In this document: in pieces, positions 1 through 8,758 of the stretch
Layout of the letters: each line of letters opens with the position of its first letter
Position numbering within the stretch: the first letter of the stretch is position 1
Assembly: GCF_036884255.1 (NCBI RefSeq)
Contig: NZ_CP145605.1
Location: forward strand, 4,650,001 to 4,714,000
Length of the DNA stretch: 64,000 bases
Direction: 5' to 3'
DNA from: Paenibacillus tundrae
Lineage (GTDB): Bacteria; Bacillota; Bacilli; Paenibacillales; Paenibacillaceae
Program-made: the position numbers and the translations under genes
Notes under the pieces: model-generated
Databases searched by the model: none
Told to the model about the DNA's origin: nothing
Seen by the model: only the letters and a program-made list of their open reading frames with translations

Positions 1-605
1 ATTCTCAGCCCTGTCATATATTTGAGCGGAGTTTCGCCCGTTACTTTTTTGAAACACTTACCTAGATAATCCACGCTAAAGTGCATCTGTCCCGCCATAT
101 CCTGAAGGCTGATCTCGTGCATGTAATGCTGCTTCACGTACAGTTTGACCGCCTCTGCAATATCCTCTGGCTTCCTCTGTTCGTCCACAGCCGCACTAAC
201 ATGCGTGAGAGAATCAACTACATTCCCAAGCTTGAGTTCCATCGCGTCCAGCAGTCCACGAATCTGGTCTTCCGAGATCGGCTTGAGCAAATAATCCTCC
301 ACCTTATAGCTGATCGCCTGACGTGCATACTCAAATTCATGATGACCGCTGAGGATTACAATTTTCACTTGAGGATAGGCAAAATACAGATGCTTCGCCA
401 GTTCTAATCCATTCATCACGGGCATCTGAATATCGGTGACGACAAGATCAGGAACCGTCTGTTCGATCAATTGCAGTGCCTCCTGCCCATTCCTCGCTTC
501 GCCAATTACCTCGAATCGTGTACCCAGCTCACTGAACTTTCGCGACACATTACGGCGGATCAGTGCTTCATCCTCCACAATAATGGTTCTGTAGTTAACC
601 GTCAT
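1..605 (-). CDS. Response regulator, YesN/AraC type, 3' part cut by window edge
   Basis: This is the cytoplasmic response regulator of a two-component system. The reading frame is open from an ATG at 605 to the left edge. The N-terminal receiver domain shows the acidic pair (VEDE, residues 11-13), the phospho-acceptor Asp58 in VVTDIQMP and the conserved Lys108 in YLLKP. After a linker, the first half of an AraC-type helix-turn-helix domain is visible (ISLQDMAGQMHFSVDYL), and the rest lies outside the window. The ATG lies one base after the stop of the sensor kinase gene (TGA-A-ATG), so the two are cotranscribed and probably translationally coupled. Inference: it responds to the neighbouring kinase and controls the divergent sugar importer at 2656-5713. 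Confidence 0.93.
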   Translation of the reverse strand, partial: MTVNYRTIIVEDEALIRRNVSRKFSELGTRFEVIGEARNGQEALQLIEQTVPDLVVTDIQMPVMNGLELAKHLYFAYPQVKIVILSGHHEFEYARQAISYKVEDYLLKPISEDQIRGLLDAMELKLGNVVDSLTHVSAAVDEQRKPEDIAEAVKLYVKQHYMHEISLQDMAGQMHFSVDYLGKCFKKVTGETPLKYMTGLR

Positions 606-606
606 T

Positions 607-2499
607 TCAGCCACGCTCCTTTCGAATAGAACCACCCACGGTAATTCTGACCCCGCCGTTAAGCCTATTCTCGATGTGCATCTGCGCCTTAGAGCCATAC
701 CACAATTTCAGTCGTATCCAAATATTCCTCAGCCCCATGCCGTTAATCGCAAGATCAGGAATACGCTCCCATTCCTCTGAAGATGCAATATACGCTTGTA
801 TGGATGTTAATACCTCTGGCTCCATGCCCGGTCCGTTGTCTTCAACGATAATCCGCCAGGTTTCTTCCGCTTCGTTCAACTCTCCTCCAACATACAGCTT
901 CCATGGAGGTGAATCGCCTAGTCCATATTTGATGGTGTTCTCCAATAAGGGTTGGATCAGCAGCATGGGAATACGTATATGGTGCATGGCCTCTGGAATA
1001 TGAAACGTATAATGCAGATCCTCTTCGAACCGAATCTTCATACACTCCAAATACCGCTCGCAATAATTCATCTCCTCTGATAAGGTCACCCCTTCAGGGT
1101 TAGGTGCTGAGATATAACGAAGCATCGCTGTAATATGACCACAAAAAGCAACGATCTGGTCATTCATGCCCTCTTCGGCCATGATGCTGATATTCGTGAT
1201 GTTATTGTAAAGGAAGTGAGGATTCATCTGGGATTGCAACGCGAATAAACGCGTATCCGTTTCCTGCGACTTGAGAGCAAGCATATCCTGGAAGGACTGC
1301 ATAAGCTGTTGATTCAATCGAACAAATGTATCGTTCAGTTCATCCATCTCGCGGATGGAGCTTGGATGATCCAGCTTGAACAAATGACCCGAATCCTGGC
1401 CTGTGGCGAGGTCTTGTACACCGATCTTTTGAATGATGCGCTGTAGCCGATGCAGGGGTAACGTGACTCTTTTGGAGATCAGATACGATAACACGAGAAT
1501 GAGCAATAACATGCCTAACGTAGCGCCTATAAATAGCGTAGCCATTCGGTTCAGGCTCACGAACAACGATTGCTTCGATTGTGTCACGATCACTGTCCAG
1601 CCCGTTTCGGCTGAGGTCATGTATGTCATCATCTGAGGAGAGTTGCTGTCCGTGTGGACGACCTCTTGCATTTCTCCTGGTGGGTACTGTCCCGTGCGAA
1701 TCATAGCTAGATCCTCTGAACTAATCATCATTGTTGCCTCAACATCCTCCGAGGAAGAGCGGGAGAAGGGGTACAGTAACGATCCTCGCTCATCGATTAC
1801 ATCAATATGCAGCTCTTCATTCCCAGCCTGTATTTCATGTAGATAGTTGAACATCGTCTGAGCATCCTGCAAAATTTCGACGACGCCTTGGCTAACGTAA
1901 TTCCCGTTCTTGTACACACGTGTAAGTGAGACATATCGGCTATCCGACTCTCCTTCACCTGTAGGCATGGGCAGACTGCCTCCATCTAACATCGTGATAA
2001 CTCGCCAGCCATTGCGATTCCAGGTTTCGTTGTACCAAGGTCTCTGCGTTAAGTCGACATTCATCTGTCCATTAAAAGCACCCGCCCCTAGCATTTTGCC
2101 ATTCACATCATAGATGTTAGCCTGTTTGGCTGTATTCGAGCTGCTAATGATGGCTAATATGACGTCGATCAGCGTGGTTGTATCTTTGTAGAATGCTGGA
2201 TCTGCCGCAATCCCCTGCTCGCTTCCTTCCGCAGGAGACAAGTAGTGACTAAAGTGCTCCTTAACCAGATTGGAATAAACGATATTCATTGAGAAATTGT
2301 TCATCTTGACTACTTCCTGATCCAGATTACTCACCAGGGATGCACCGAGCTGCTTCTGCTGTTCTTCGCTGCGACTGCGAATATCATTGGCCAGAAAAAC
2401 GTACAGCAGCCCTGCCACAATGAGTGCAAACACAATAAAAACTGCCGAGTAATACATAAACAAGCTTTGCTGCAACGTTCGAAAACGGTATCGAATCAT
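607..2499 (-). CDS. Sensor histidine kinase, YesM/LytS-like family
   Basis: This membrane sensor kinase partners the response regulator just downstream. The start is the ATG at 2499, preceded by GAGGTG about five bases upstream. A longer in-frame ATG at 2565 would only add a polar leader. The protein (about 630 residues) has an N-terminal membrane helix, an extracellular Cache-like sensor region of roughly 270 residues and a second membrane helix. These are followed by a HAMP-like linker, the His_kinase motif QMNPHFLYN with the phospho-accepting His near residue 428, and a HATPase domain (QPLLENTIKYG; EDNGPGM). This architecture is typical of kinases that sense oligosaccharides or sugar-binding proteins. 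The adjacent divergent sugar ABC importer fits that role; the actual ligand is unknown. Confidence 0.93.
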   Translation of the reverse strand: MIRYRFRTLQQSLFMYYSAVFIVFALIVAGLLYVFLANDIRSRSEEQQKQLGASLVSNLDQEVVKMNNFSMNIVYSNLVKEHFSHYLSPAEGSEQGIAADPAFYKDTTTLIDVILAIISSSNTAKQANIYDVNGKMLGAGAFNGQMNVDLTQRPWYNETWNRNGWRVITMLDGGSLPMPTGEGESDSRYVSLTRVYKNGNYVSQGVVEILQDAQTMFNYLHEIQAGNEELHIDVIDERGSLLYPFSRSSSEDVEATMMISSEDLAMIRTGQYPPGEMQEVVHTDSNSPQMMTYMTSAETGWTVIVTQSKQSLFVSLNRMATLFIGATLGMLLLILVLSYLISKRVTLPLHRLQRIIQKIGVQDLATGQDSGHLFKLDHPSSIREMDELNDTFVRLNQQLMQSFQDMLALKSQETDTRLFALQSQMNPHFLYNNITNISIMAEEGMNDQIVAFCGHITAMLRYISAPNPEGVTLSEEMNYCERYLECMKIRFEEDLHYTFHIPEAMHHIRIPMLLIQPLLENTIKYGLGDSPPWKLYVGGELNEAEETWRIIVEDNGPGMEPEVLTSIQAYIASSEEWERIPDLAINGMGLRNIWIRLKLWYGSKAQMHIENRLNGGVRITVGGSIRKERG

Positions 2500-2655
2500 C
2501 TTACACCTCAATCTACGGGTTCGAAAATGTCCACCCAACAGACCGCTTTTGTCTATTGAGCCCATTCCTCAATCAGCGTAATGTTGAACACATAAGAATA
2601 CGCTTACATTATGTTGTACTGCAAGACATCATATCTTATTCTTCCAGGAGGTTCA

Positions 2656-3960
2656 ATGATGAAAAAAAGATTTTTGGTATCACTAGCCAGCTTGTTACTC
2701 GTATCCGGATTGCTGCTAGCTGGCTGTAACTCGGCTAAAACATCGGAAGGTTCAGGTAAAGTAACCCTTACGTTTGGAACAAGCCAAAGTGGCATTCCAC
2801 GTACGGGAATTATGCAAACGATGGCGAAGGAATATGAACAAGAAACGGGTGTGAAAATTGACTTTCAGGTGGTGCCTGATGCCCAGTGGAGAGATCTGAT
2901 CAAAGTAAAACTCGCTTCTGGCGAAGCACCGGATATCTTCAATGTCGATGTAGACCCACTTAGCATGCCAGCTAATGTGCGACCAGAAGAGAATGCGATT
3001 GACCTGACCAATGAGGAATTTGCCGGACGAATGTCCGAAGAAATTCTGCCAACCGTCAGCCATAACGATAAAGTTTACGGCGTTTCATTCGCTCCATCGA
3101 AAATTTGGTATGTGTACTATAACAAACGGATATTTAATGAGCTGGGCATCGAGCCCCCAACCACATACGCCGAGTTTAAAGCCATTAGCGAGAAAATTAA
3201 GGCTCAAGATATCATCCCATTTTACCAAGCACCAGCAAGCGGATGGTATCAGGTACTCCCCCTGTTCGAGACAGGGCCTAACTATGAACATACGACACCG
3301 GGAACTTATGAGAAGCTGAACAACAATGAGATGAAGGTCGCAGATCTGACGCAGTTAAAGACCGTTATTGAGCAACTAAAAGAATTCGCGGATCTCGGAT
3401 ATTTCGGCAAAGACTTCTTGTCCAACACCGTTGAAGCTGGCATCGAAGCCTTCGGTCAGGAAAAAGCAGCAATGCTGCTGCGTGTGCCTGGTACTGAAAA
3501 AGAAGTCTCCGAAGCTTACCCTGAGATGGAAGACAATATGGGATTCTTCGTCATGCCTTGGGGTGATAACCAAACAATTGGTGTCAATCCAGGTGGTTCC
3601 GCAGCGATGTTTGGCAACAAAAACAGCAAACATCCTGAAGAAGTGCTGAAGTTCTTCCGCTGGATTACGGAGCATGACAATCTACAACGTGTATTTGACG
3701 GAGGCGAGGGTAATCTGACCATCTGCTGGCCGGAGATTGAACCTAAGCTGACGCAAGATTATATCGATTATGAGAAAAATCACGAAAAAGGAACGGTTAT
3801 GCAAGCTGCCGTGAAGTATATCGATCCTCAATGGATGGATATCGGCAAAGATATTTCGGGTATGTTTGCCGGCGCTATGACTCCTGATCAAATTTTGCAG
3901 AATATTGATAAACGTCGGGCGGAACAAGCCAAAGTGTTGAAAGATGAGGCATGGCAGTAG
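2656..3960 (+). CDS. Sugar ABC transporter, extracellular solute-binding lipoprotein
   Basis: This is a family 1 extracellular solute-binding protein that captures a sugar or oligosaccharide outside the cell. The start is one of two tandem ATGs (2656 or 2659) four to seven bases after AGGAGG at 2646-2651. The signal sequence ends in the lipobox LLAGC, so the mature protein is probably anchored by a lipidated Cys. The family is suggested by TLTFGTSQSG at the mature N-terminus, APDIFNVD, KIWYVYYNKRIFNELG and the GGSAAMFG region. It is followed by two permease genes in the same direction. No ATPase gene is present, so a shared MsmX-like ATPase encoded elsewhere is inferred. The substrate cannot be read from sequence alone. 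Confidence 0.93.
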   Translation: MMKKRFLVSLASLLLVSGLLLAGCNSAKTSEGSGKVTLTFGTSQSGIPRTGIMQTMAKEYEQETGVKIDFQVVPDAQWRDLIKVKLASGEAPDIFNVDVDPLSMPANVRPEENAIDLTNEEFAGRMSEEILPTVSHNDKVYGVSFAPSKIWYVYYNKRIFNELGIEPPTTYAEFKAISEKIKAQDIIPFYQAPASGWYQVLPLFETGPNYEHTTPGTYEKLNNNEMKVADLTQLKTVIEQLKEFADLGYFGKDFLSNTVEAGIEAFGQEKAAMLLRVPGTEKEVSEAYPEMEDNMGFFVMPWGDNQTIGVNPGGSAAMFGNKNSKHPEEVLKFFRWITEHDNLQRVFDGGEGNLTICWPEIEPKLTQDYIDYEKNHEKGTVMQAAVKYIDPQWMDIGKDISGMFAGAMTPDQILQNIDKRRAEQAKVLKDEAWQ

Positions 3961-4003
3961 TTGTGTCGTGTCACTACAGTGAAGCACGCGGCAGGAAGGA
4001 CAG

Positions 4004-4888
4004 GTGTTACATGTTATGAATGCGAACAAAATTTATCCTTGGTACTTCTCATCCGGAGCGATTGTGCTTTACCTCCTATTCATCGTCGCTCCCGCCCTGC
4101 TGGGTATATATTATTCCTTCACCGACTGGAACAGCTATAGCTCGGAGAAGAACTTTGTTGGACTGGAGCATTTTCGCACCATTTTGGCGGGTGATCCTAC
4201 CTATCTACTTTTTATCAAAAACACAGTGTTATTTACGTTAGTTACATCGATTGCGAAAACGGTATTAGGGCTATTTCTCGCCTTGCTGCTCGTTAGTGGT
4301 GTGAAGGCAGCCAATCTGCATCGGATGATTATTTTCTCACCGCAGGTGCTGTCCTTCCTCATCATTGGTCTAGTGTTCAAAAGCCTACTTGATCCAAACA
4401 ATGGCTTTGTTAACGTTACGCTGCGGTCGCTCGGACTTGATTTTCTGGCGCAAAACTGGCTCGGCTCACTGACGTGGGCGATGCCGTCCATTATGGCTGT
4501 GGATACGTGGAAAGGCATGGGCTATATTATGGTGCTGTTCATTGCGGGATTGCTCGCCATTCCCCGTGATTATTACGAAGCGGCATCCATTGACGGCGCA
4601 GGGTTCTGGCAGAAGCTGTTCAAAATCACCCTACCGATGCTGATGCCTACCATCACCATTGCAACAGTATTAAATATTACGTATGGCTTGCGGGTATTCG
4701 ATGCTGTTTACGTGCTCACCAACGGCGGGCCGGGTAACGCAACAGATGTCATTAACACAGCAGTATATTCGTCTTTTGCCAAAGGGTATTGGGGACTCGG
4801 TAGCGCACTATCCACCATTTTGTTTGTCATTATGGCGATCATCTCCTTCTTCATTATTCGCTTGATGAACCGAAAGGTGGAATTCTAG
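4004..4888 (+). CDS. Sugar ABC transporter permease (MalF/UgpA type)
   Basis: This is an integral membrane permease subunit of the carbohydrate importer. About six hydrophobic helices are visible, with the EAA loop contacting the ATPase at EAASIDGAGFWQKLF. The GTG at 4004 has AGGAAGGA four to five bases upstream. An ATG at 4016 is the alternative start and would remove four residues. The gene follows the solute-binding protein and touches the second permease gene, whose ATG comes immediately after this stop codon. Confidence 0.92.
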   Translation: MLHVMNANKIYPWYFSSGAIVLYLLFIVAPALLGIYYSFTDWNSYSSEKNFVGLEHFRTILAGDPTYLLFIKNTVLFTLVTSIAKTVLGLFLALLLVSGVKAANLHRMIIFSPQVLSFLIIGLVFKSLLDPNNGFVNVTLRSLGLDFLAQNWLGSLTWAMPSIMAVDTWKGMGYIMVLFIAGLLAIPRDYYEAASIDGAGFWQKLFKITLPMLMPTITIATVLNITYGLRVFDAVYVLTNGGPGNATDVINTAVYSSFAKGYWGLGSALSTILFVIMAIISFFIIRLMNRKVEF

Positions 4889-5713
4889 ATGCGCTTGAAG
4901 AAACGACTTGTTTCCTTATGTCTGAACGTGCTGGCATGGATCCTTAGCCTTATTGTATTGATTCCTTTTGTCGTCATCGTCCTGAACTCGTTCAAGTCTG
5001 ATGCGGAAGCTAAGGTGTTGAAACTAACACTTCCAGAGACGTTTATTTTCGAAAATTATAAAATTGTATATGAGCAAGGACATCTAGGCAGCTCCTTCTT
5101 CAACAGCCTGTTACATGCGGGAGCATCCTCCCTTTTACTCGTATTTGTCGTGGCCTTCTCGGCCTTCACGCTATCTCGGAATCACTCCCGGTGGAGTAAG
5201 TTCCTATACTTCTTCCTCATTCTAGGCATTACATTGCCTCTGAACTATATTCCTTTGATGGAAGTGATGAAGACACTAGGCATGATTAATTCACATGTCG
5301 GCATGGTTCTACTCTACACTGCGATGGGCATTCCCATCTCCCTGTTCATTACGTTTGCGTTTGTATCGAATATTCCAAGAGAGTTAGACGAGGCTGCCAT
5401 CATGGATGGATGCAACGGGATCAAGCTTTTCTTAAAAGTTATTGTCCCTCTGCTCACCTCCGTGCTGGTTACGGTATTTGTCTTGAATTTCCTCAGTGTA
5501 TGGAATGAATTCACCGCTCCGCTCTACATGCTCAATACGGTCGAGATGTGGCCTATGACGCTGGCTGTATATAATTTCTTCGGACAGTTCAGTGCACAGT
5601 GGAATCTAGTTAGTGCGGATATTGTACTTACATCGTTGCCTGTGTTAATTGTGTTCCTCATTGGGCAAAAGTATATTGTAGGCGGGCTCACTTCCGGGGC
5701 TGTCAAAGGTTGA
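4889..5713 (+). CDS. Sugar ABC transporter permease (MalG type)
   Basis: This is the second membrane subunit of the importer, 274 residues long. It has an N-terminal helix followed by five more helices and the EAA loop DEAAIMDGCNGIKLFLKV. It starts directly at the stop of the first permease gene, which indicates a tight operon. It is the last gene of the importer; the next gene, at 5859, has its own promoter. Confidence 0.92.
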   Translation: MRLKKRLVSLCLNVLAWILSLIVLIPFVVIVLNSFKSDAEAKVLKLTLPETFIFENYKIVYEQGHLGSSFFNSLLHAGASSLLLVFVVAFSAFTLSRNHSRWSKFLYFFLILGITLPLNYIPLMEVMKTLGMINSHVGMVLLYTAMGIPISLFITFAFVSNIPRELDEAAIMDGCNGIKLFLKVIVPLLTSVLVTVFVLNFLSVWNEFTAPLYMLNTVEMWPMTLAVYNFFGQFSAQWNLVSADIVLTSLPVLIVFLIGQKYIVGGLTSGAVKG

Positions 5714-5806
5714 TATGGCGGGATTTCATGAGAATACGCAAGATGGAAAATGGAGTTCAGCTAACATGAATGGAACCCATGCTGCGGAGGACAACGAAAA
5801 ATTCAT

Positions 5807-5835
5807 TTGACTTCGGTGTACTTTGTAACTATTAT
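5807..5835 (+). promoter_or_regulatory. Sigma-A-type promoter of the Rrf2 regulator gene
   Basis: TTGACT at 5807-5812 and TATTAT at 5830-5835 are separated by exactly 17 bases, close to the consensus for the housekeeping sigma factor. The palindrome at 5823-5843 covers the -10 element, as expected for autorepression. Confidence 0.75.
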
Positions 5836-5843
5836 GGTTACAA
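5823..5843. promoter_or_regulatory. Operator-like palindrome, TTGTAAC-N7-GTTACAA
   Basis: This is a perfect 7-base inverted repeat with a 7-base spacer. It lies over the -10 region in front of the Rrf2-family gene. A close variant occurs at 6410-6430. Inference: it is the binding site of the Rrf2-family protein encoded just downstream. Confidence 0.65.
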
Positions 5844-5858
5844 CGGTGGTGATTAACA

Positions 5859-6284
5859 ATGAAACAAATCAGCAGTCGTTTCTCCATTGCAGTTCATACA
5901 TTATCTCTGATTGCCGTTGTACCTACAGAGTGCACCGGAGATTTTATAGCTAGAAGTGTCAATACCAATCCCGTCATCATTCGCCGGATCATGTCCACGC
6001 TGAAGAAAGCAGGCTTGATTGATGTCAGACCTGGCGTTGGTGGTGCGTATCTGCTCAAGCCGCCTGCGGAGATCACGTTGTTGGATATCTATCATGCGCT
6101 CGATGTCGTGGAGGATGGTCAGCTGTTTAACTTTCACAAACATCCGAATCCAGCCTGTTCGGTAGGTAGCATGATTGAGCATACATTGCGTGCCGAACTG
6201 GTAGAGGCTCAGCTTGCCATGGAGGAACGGTTGAAGCGTGTTACGATTCAGCAGTTGATGGATCAAGTTCAACCAGATGAATAG
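5859..6284 (+). CDS. Rrf2-family transcriptional regulator (YwnA-like)
   Basis: This is a small (141 residue) DNA-binding repressor. The N-terminal winged helix-turn-helix includes SRFSIAVHTL, NPVIIRRIMSTLKKAGL and the wing RPGVGGAYLL. The classic three-cysteine iron-sulfur cluster of IscR is absent; single cysteines occur in TECTGD and NPACSVG. This matches the YwnA/HypR-like, probably redox- or electrophile-sensing branch. It has its own promoter and operator and is followed by a terminator at 6360-6386. The NAD(P)H-dependent reductase downstream is the likely target. Confidence 0.88.
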   Translation: MKQISSRFSIAVHTLSLIAVVPTECTGDFIARSVNTNPVIIRRIMSTLKKAGLIDVRPGVGGAYLLKPPAEITLLDIYHALDVVEDGQLFNFHKHPNPACSVGSMIEHTLRAELVEAQLAMEERLKRVTIQQLMDQVQPDE

Positions 6285-6359
6285 CCCAGTACACTATGAT
6301 TCCCTTTCGATTTTTTGATTGGTTCGTTGAAGAGAACTGGCTATTTTGGTGAAAATTAA

Positions 6360-6386
6360 AAAAAGCTCAGGGTTGAGCTTTTTTTA
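6360..6386 (+). terminator. Rho-independent terminator after the Rrf2 gene
   Basis: The stem AAGCTCA/TGAGCTT with a four-base loop is followed by a run of T. Confidence 0.8.
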
Positions 6387-6409
6387 TCCCTTCGTTGTAA
6401 TCACACCTG

Positions 6410-6430
6410 TTATAACGTATATGGTTACAT
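6410..6430. promoter_or_regulatory. Second copy of the Rrf2-type operator, upstream of the reductase gene
   Basis: TTATAAC-N7-GTTACAT matches the palindrome at 5823-5843 in most positions, including the central TATG and the whole GGTTACA arm. It overlaps a possible promoter: TTGTAA at 6395-6400 and TATATG at 6418-6423 with a 17-base spacer. It is 320 bases from the start of the reductase gene because a short inverted-repeat element (6477-6680) lies between. Confidence 0.55.
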
Positions 6431-6476
6431 CAATACTTTAATACTTTTACATTAGGAAAGCTATATTTAAGTGCGT

Positions 6477-6680
6477 GTTCAAAAAGGTCGGTTTTCAGTA
6501 CCGAGAAGATGGGGTGAAGATAGAAATGGAGTAGCGGAGCGTAGATTAAGCTACGTGAGCAACTACATTGTTTCTGAAGGAAACAACCTTCGTAAGCATC
6601 TACTTATTTCGGCTGAATCCCATATTCGAAGCTAAGATGCCGTCAGGCATCCTTTGTAATCAAAAGCGGACTTTTTGAAC
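6477..6680. repeat. Short inverted-repeat (MITE-like) element, about 204 bp
   Basis: The left end GTTCAAAAAGGTCGGTTTT (6477-6495) is matched by an inverted right end at 6662-6680 with three mismatches over 19 bases. No open frame of useful length is inside. It sits between the operator at 6410 and the reductase gene, as expected for a non-autonomous mobile or repetitive element. Confidence 0.6.
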
Positions 6681-6749
6681 AACCTCTTTAACGCATCTAC
6701 TTAGGCATTTCCCTATGATTTTAAAACATACCCATTGGAGGAATTAACA

Positions 6750-7607
6750 ATGACAATTTTAGTTACTGGCGCAACAGGACATCTCGGTTCACTCGTCGTA
6801 GAAGCTTTGCTACAATCCGTTCCGGCTTCGAATCTGGCAGTAAGTGTTCGTAATCCAGAAAAAGCAGAGCACCTACGCTCCCAAGGTGTGGACGTACGTC
6901 ATGGTGATTTTGATCAACCGGAAACATTGGCACAAGCCTTTGCCGGTGTAGATCGTCTACTCTTGATCTCTGCTGATGCAGATAACGAAACGCGTATTCG
7001 TCAGCACAAGGCTGCCGTAAGTGCAGCGAAGCAAGCTGGGGTTGGCTTTATCGCCTACACAAGTGTTGTCAATGCAGGACAGAGCTCCCTTTCTCTCGCA
7101 GAAGTACACCGTGCAACAGAGAGTGCGATTCTGGAGACAGGCATCCCGTATTCCTTCCTACGAAATAACTGGTATTTGGAAAATGAAGCAGGCAGCATTC
7201 AAGCTGCGATTCAAGGCGCACCTTGGGTTCATGCTACGGATTCCAGCCAGGTGGGCTGGGCTACCCGTCGTGATTACGCACATGCTGCAGCTGCTGTGCT
7301 AACAGGTGAAGGTCATGAGAACACAGTCTATGAACTGTCTGGCAAACTTTTAACTCAAGCTGAACTTGCTGCCATCGCTGGTGACGTACTGGGCAAGGAC
7401 ATCCCCATTCAGAACGTAGACGGCGCTGCTTATGCTGAAATCATGAAGGGCGCAGGTCTACCAGACTTTATCGTATCCATGCTAGTGGATATGCAAGCTG
7501 CAATTAAAGATGGCGCACTTGCAGTAGAGAGCAACACACTCGAACAATTGCTTGGACGTCCAGCTCAGCCACTTCGCGAGGGCATTCAAGCGATTGTTGG
7601 TCAATAA
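6750..7607 (+). CDS. NAD(P)H-dependent reductase, NmrA/QOR2-like atypical SDR
   Basis: This is a cytoplasmic oxidoreductase of about 285 residues. It starts at the ATG at 6750 after TTGGAGGAATTAAC. The Rossmann nucleotide-binding motif GATGHLG is at the extreme N-terminus. NmrA/QOR2 features follow: VSVRNPEKAEHLRSQGVDV, GDFDQPETLAQAF, and a YTSVVNA segment in place of the classical catalytic Tyr-Lys motif. QOR2-type proteins reduce quinones or other electrophiles. Location next to a YwnA-like repressor and its repeated operator fits a reactive-electrophile response. Substrate is inferred only. Confidence 0.88.
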   Translation: MTILVTGATGHLGSLVVEALLQSVPASNLAVSVRNPEKAEHLRSQGVDVRHGDFDQPETLAQAFAGVDRLLLISADADNETRIRQHKAAVSAAKQAGVGFIAYTSVVNAGQSSLSLAEVHRATESAILETGIPYSFLRNNWYLENEAGSIQAAIQGAPWVHATDSSQVGWATRRDYAHAAAAVLTGEGHENTVYELSGKLLTQAELAAIAGDVLGKDIPIQNVDGAAYAEIMKGAGLPDFIVSMLVDMQAAIKDGALAVESNTLEQLLGRPAQPLREGIQAIVGQ

Positions 7608-7681
7608 GATCCGATGAGCCGTTGAGCTGATGAATTTCACCGACATCGATTCTGTTAAGGATATGGCATGATTCGTACGAG

Positions 7682-7721
7682 AAAGGGACACACCAACTCA
7701 AGGTTGGAAGTGTCCCTTTTC
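7682..7721 (+). terminator. Terminator after the reductase gene
   Basis: AAAGGGACAC pairs with GTGTCCCTTT, with a nested CCAACT/GGTTGG stem and a terminal T run. Confidence 0.8.
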
Positions 7722-7863
7722 TGTACTAACGATTGATTTTAATGAGTATACACCGTAAGAGCAATCCCGATCATAGACCGGTGTTTTCTCTTTTGGTAGC
7801 TCTGTTTGCATCTCTATTTATATCTCGTTTGTATCTTCTCTCATGCTCTTTCTTATGATCCAC

Positions 7864-8403
7864 TCAAGGTTGCTGAATGTACTGTATAGGAATATGATCA
7901 GCTAGCCAAATATTTTCATTTCCATGATAGAACCGTATTCCATCTTGGGCAGCCTTAGCAGCGTCGATTGTCAAAATAATAGGCTGGTCATCCCGCCTGC
8001 GTCCGACCTGAGTGGCAGTTTCCATATCTGCGGATAGATGCACGTATTGCCGTTGTCTCGGCTGTAAACCCTGCTCCATAATGGACTCTACTGCACGTAA
8101 GGGCGTACCATGGTAAAGCGTCGCTGGGGGAGTTGCAGGTAATTTCGCAATCTTGTGTGGAGTCGAATGTCCATATAAGGCGCGAATCCGACCAGCTTGA
8201 ATCTCATGTCGCTTTTTCTCCGAGACTGCGATCATCTTCTCCAGATCCGCTTCCGTCACATGCTTCCACTGCGGGCTCTCATGCAGCGCCACAAGCAATT
8301 GTGAGATCTCCACCCAGCCCTCTTCGTCTAACTCCAGCTCATATTCCCACGGAGCGTGACGCAACGCATAAGAGAGTTTTTTACTCAACTTCATCAGATC
8401 CAT
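7864..8403 (-). CDS. kptA: RNA 2'-phosphotransferase (Tpt1/KptA family)
   Basis: This enzyme family removes a 2'-phosphate from an RNA splice or repair junction, using NAD+. The 179-residue protein starts at the ATG at 8403 (AGGAG nine bases upstream); the TTG at 8412 is less likely. The N-terminal winged-helix module reads LSYALRHAPW...DEEGWVEIS. The C-terminal ADP-ribosyltransferase-like half shows LYHGTPLRAVESI, YVHLS, the arginine-rich VGRRRDDQP and FYHGNENIWL. Bacteria lack the yeast-type tRNA splicing that makes the usual substrate, so the native RNA target is unknown. It stands alone here, but a Thg1-like protein and a P-loop kinase lie in the same window (53.5-54.7 kb). Confidence 0.92.
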   Translation of the reverse strand: MDLMKLSKKLSYALRHAPWEYELELDEEGWVEISQLLVALHESPQWKHVTEADLEKMIAVSEKKRHEIQAGRIRALYGHSTPHKIAKLPATPPATLYHGTPLRAVESIMEQGLQPRQRQYVHLSADMETATQVGRRRDDQPIILTIDAAKAAQDGIRFYHGNENIWLADHIPIQYIQQP

Positions 8404-8492
8404 CGCAATCAACTCCTAAGTAGGTTAATAGGTTCGATGTAAGAAGGTTTCCACTAACCATTCTGATAACAGAAAAAATTTAAGGTTAGTAA

Positions 8493-8725
8493 AACTATAT
8501 AGATTGAACTAAAAATATTTACACTGACCACTCCGATGACAGAATAACCTTCCGATCGCTGTTATCCCCAGATTTTTTTATTCCCTTCCCATAGGGGAAA
8601 ATCCGGGGATAGCGTATGCTTCCGAAGTAGCTTTCTTTCAGAAAGCTTTTGCGAACGCTTCGCTTCTTCACGTTATTTCTGTCCTCTCCGTTCTTGTGTA
8701 AATTTATTGTTTAATCTATATAGTT
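8493..8725. repeat. MITE-like interspersed repeat, copy 1 (233 bp)
   Basis: The outer arms AACTATATAGATTGAAC (8493-8509) and its inverted partner at 8709-8725 differ at one or two bases. Inside them are TTTACAC ends and a core that reappears, inverted, at 59221-59400. Shared core segments include the stretch reading ACCTTCCGATCGCTGTTATC and the GCGAACGCTTCGCTTCTTC segment. It fills most of the 356-base gap between the neighbouring genes. Just to the left, 8441-8475 resembles a degenerate extra copy of one end. Confidence 0.7.
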
Positions 8726-8758
8726 AAACATATCTTCTTCGTAACAAAAATACCACCG

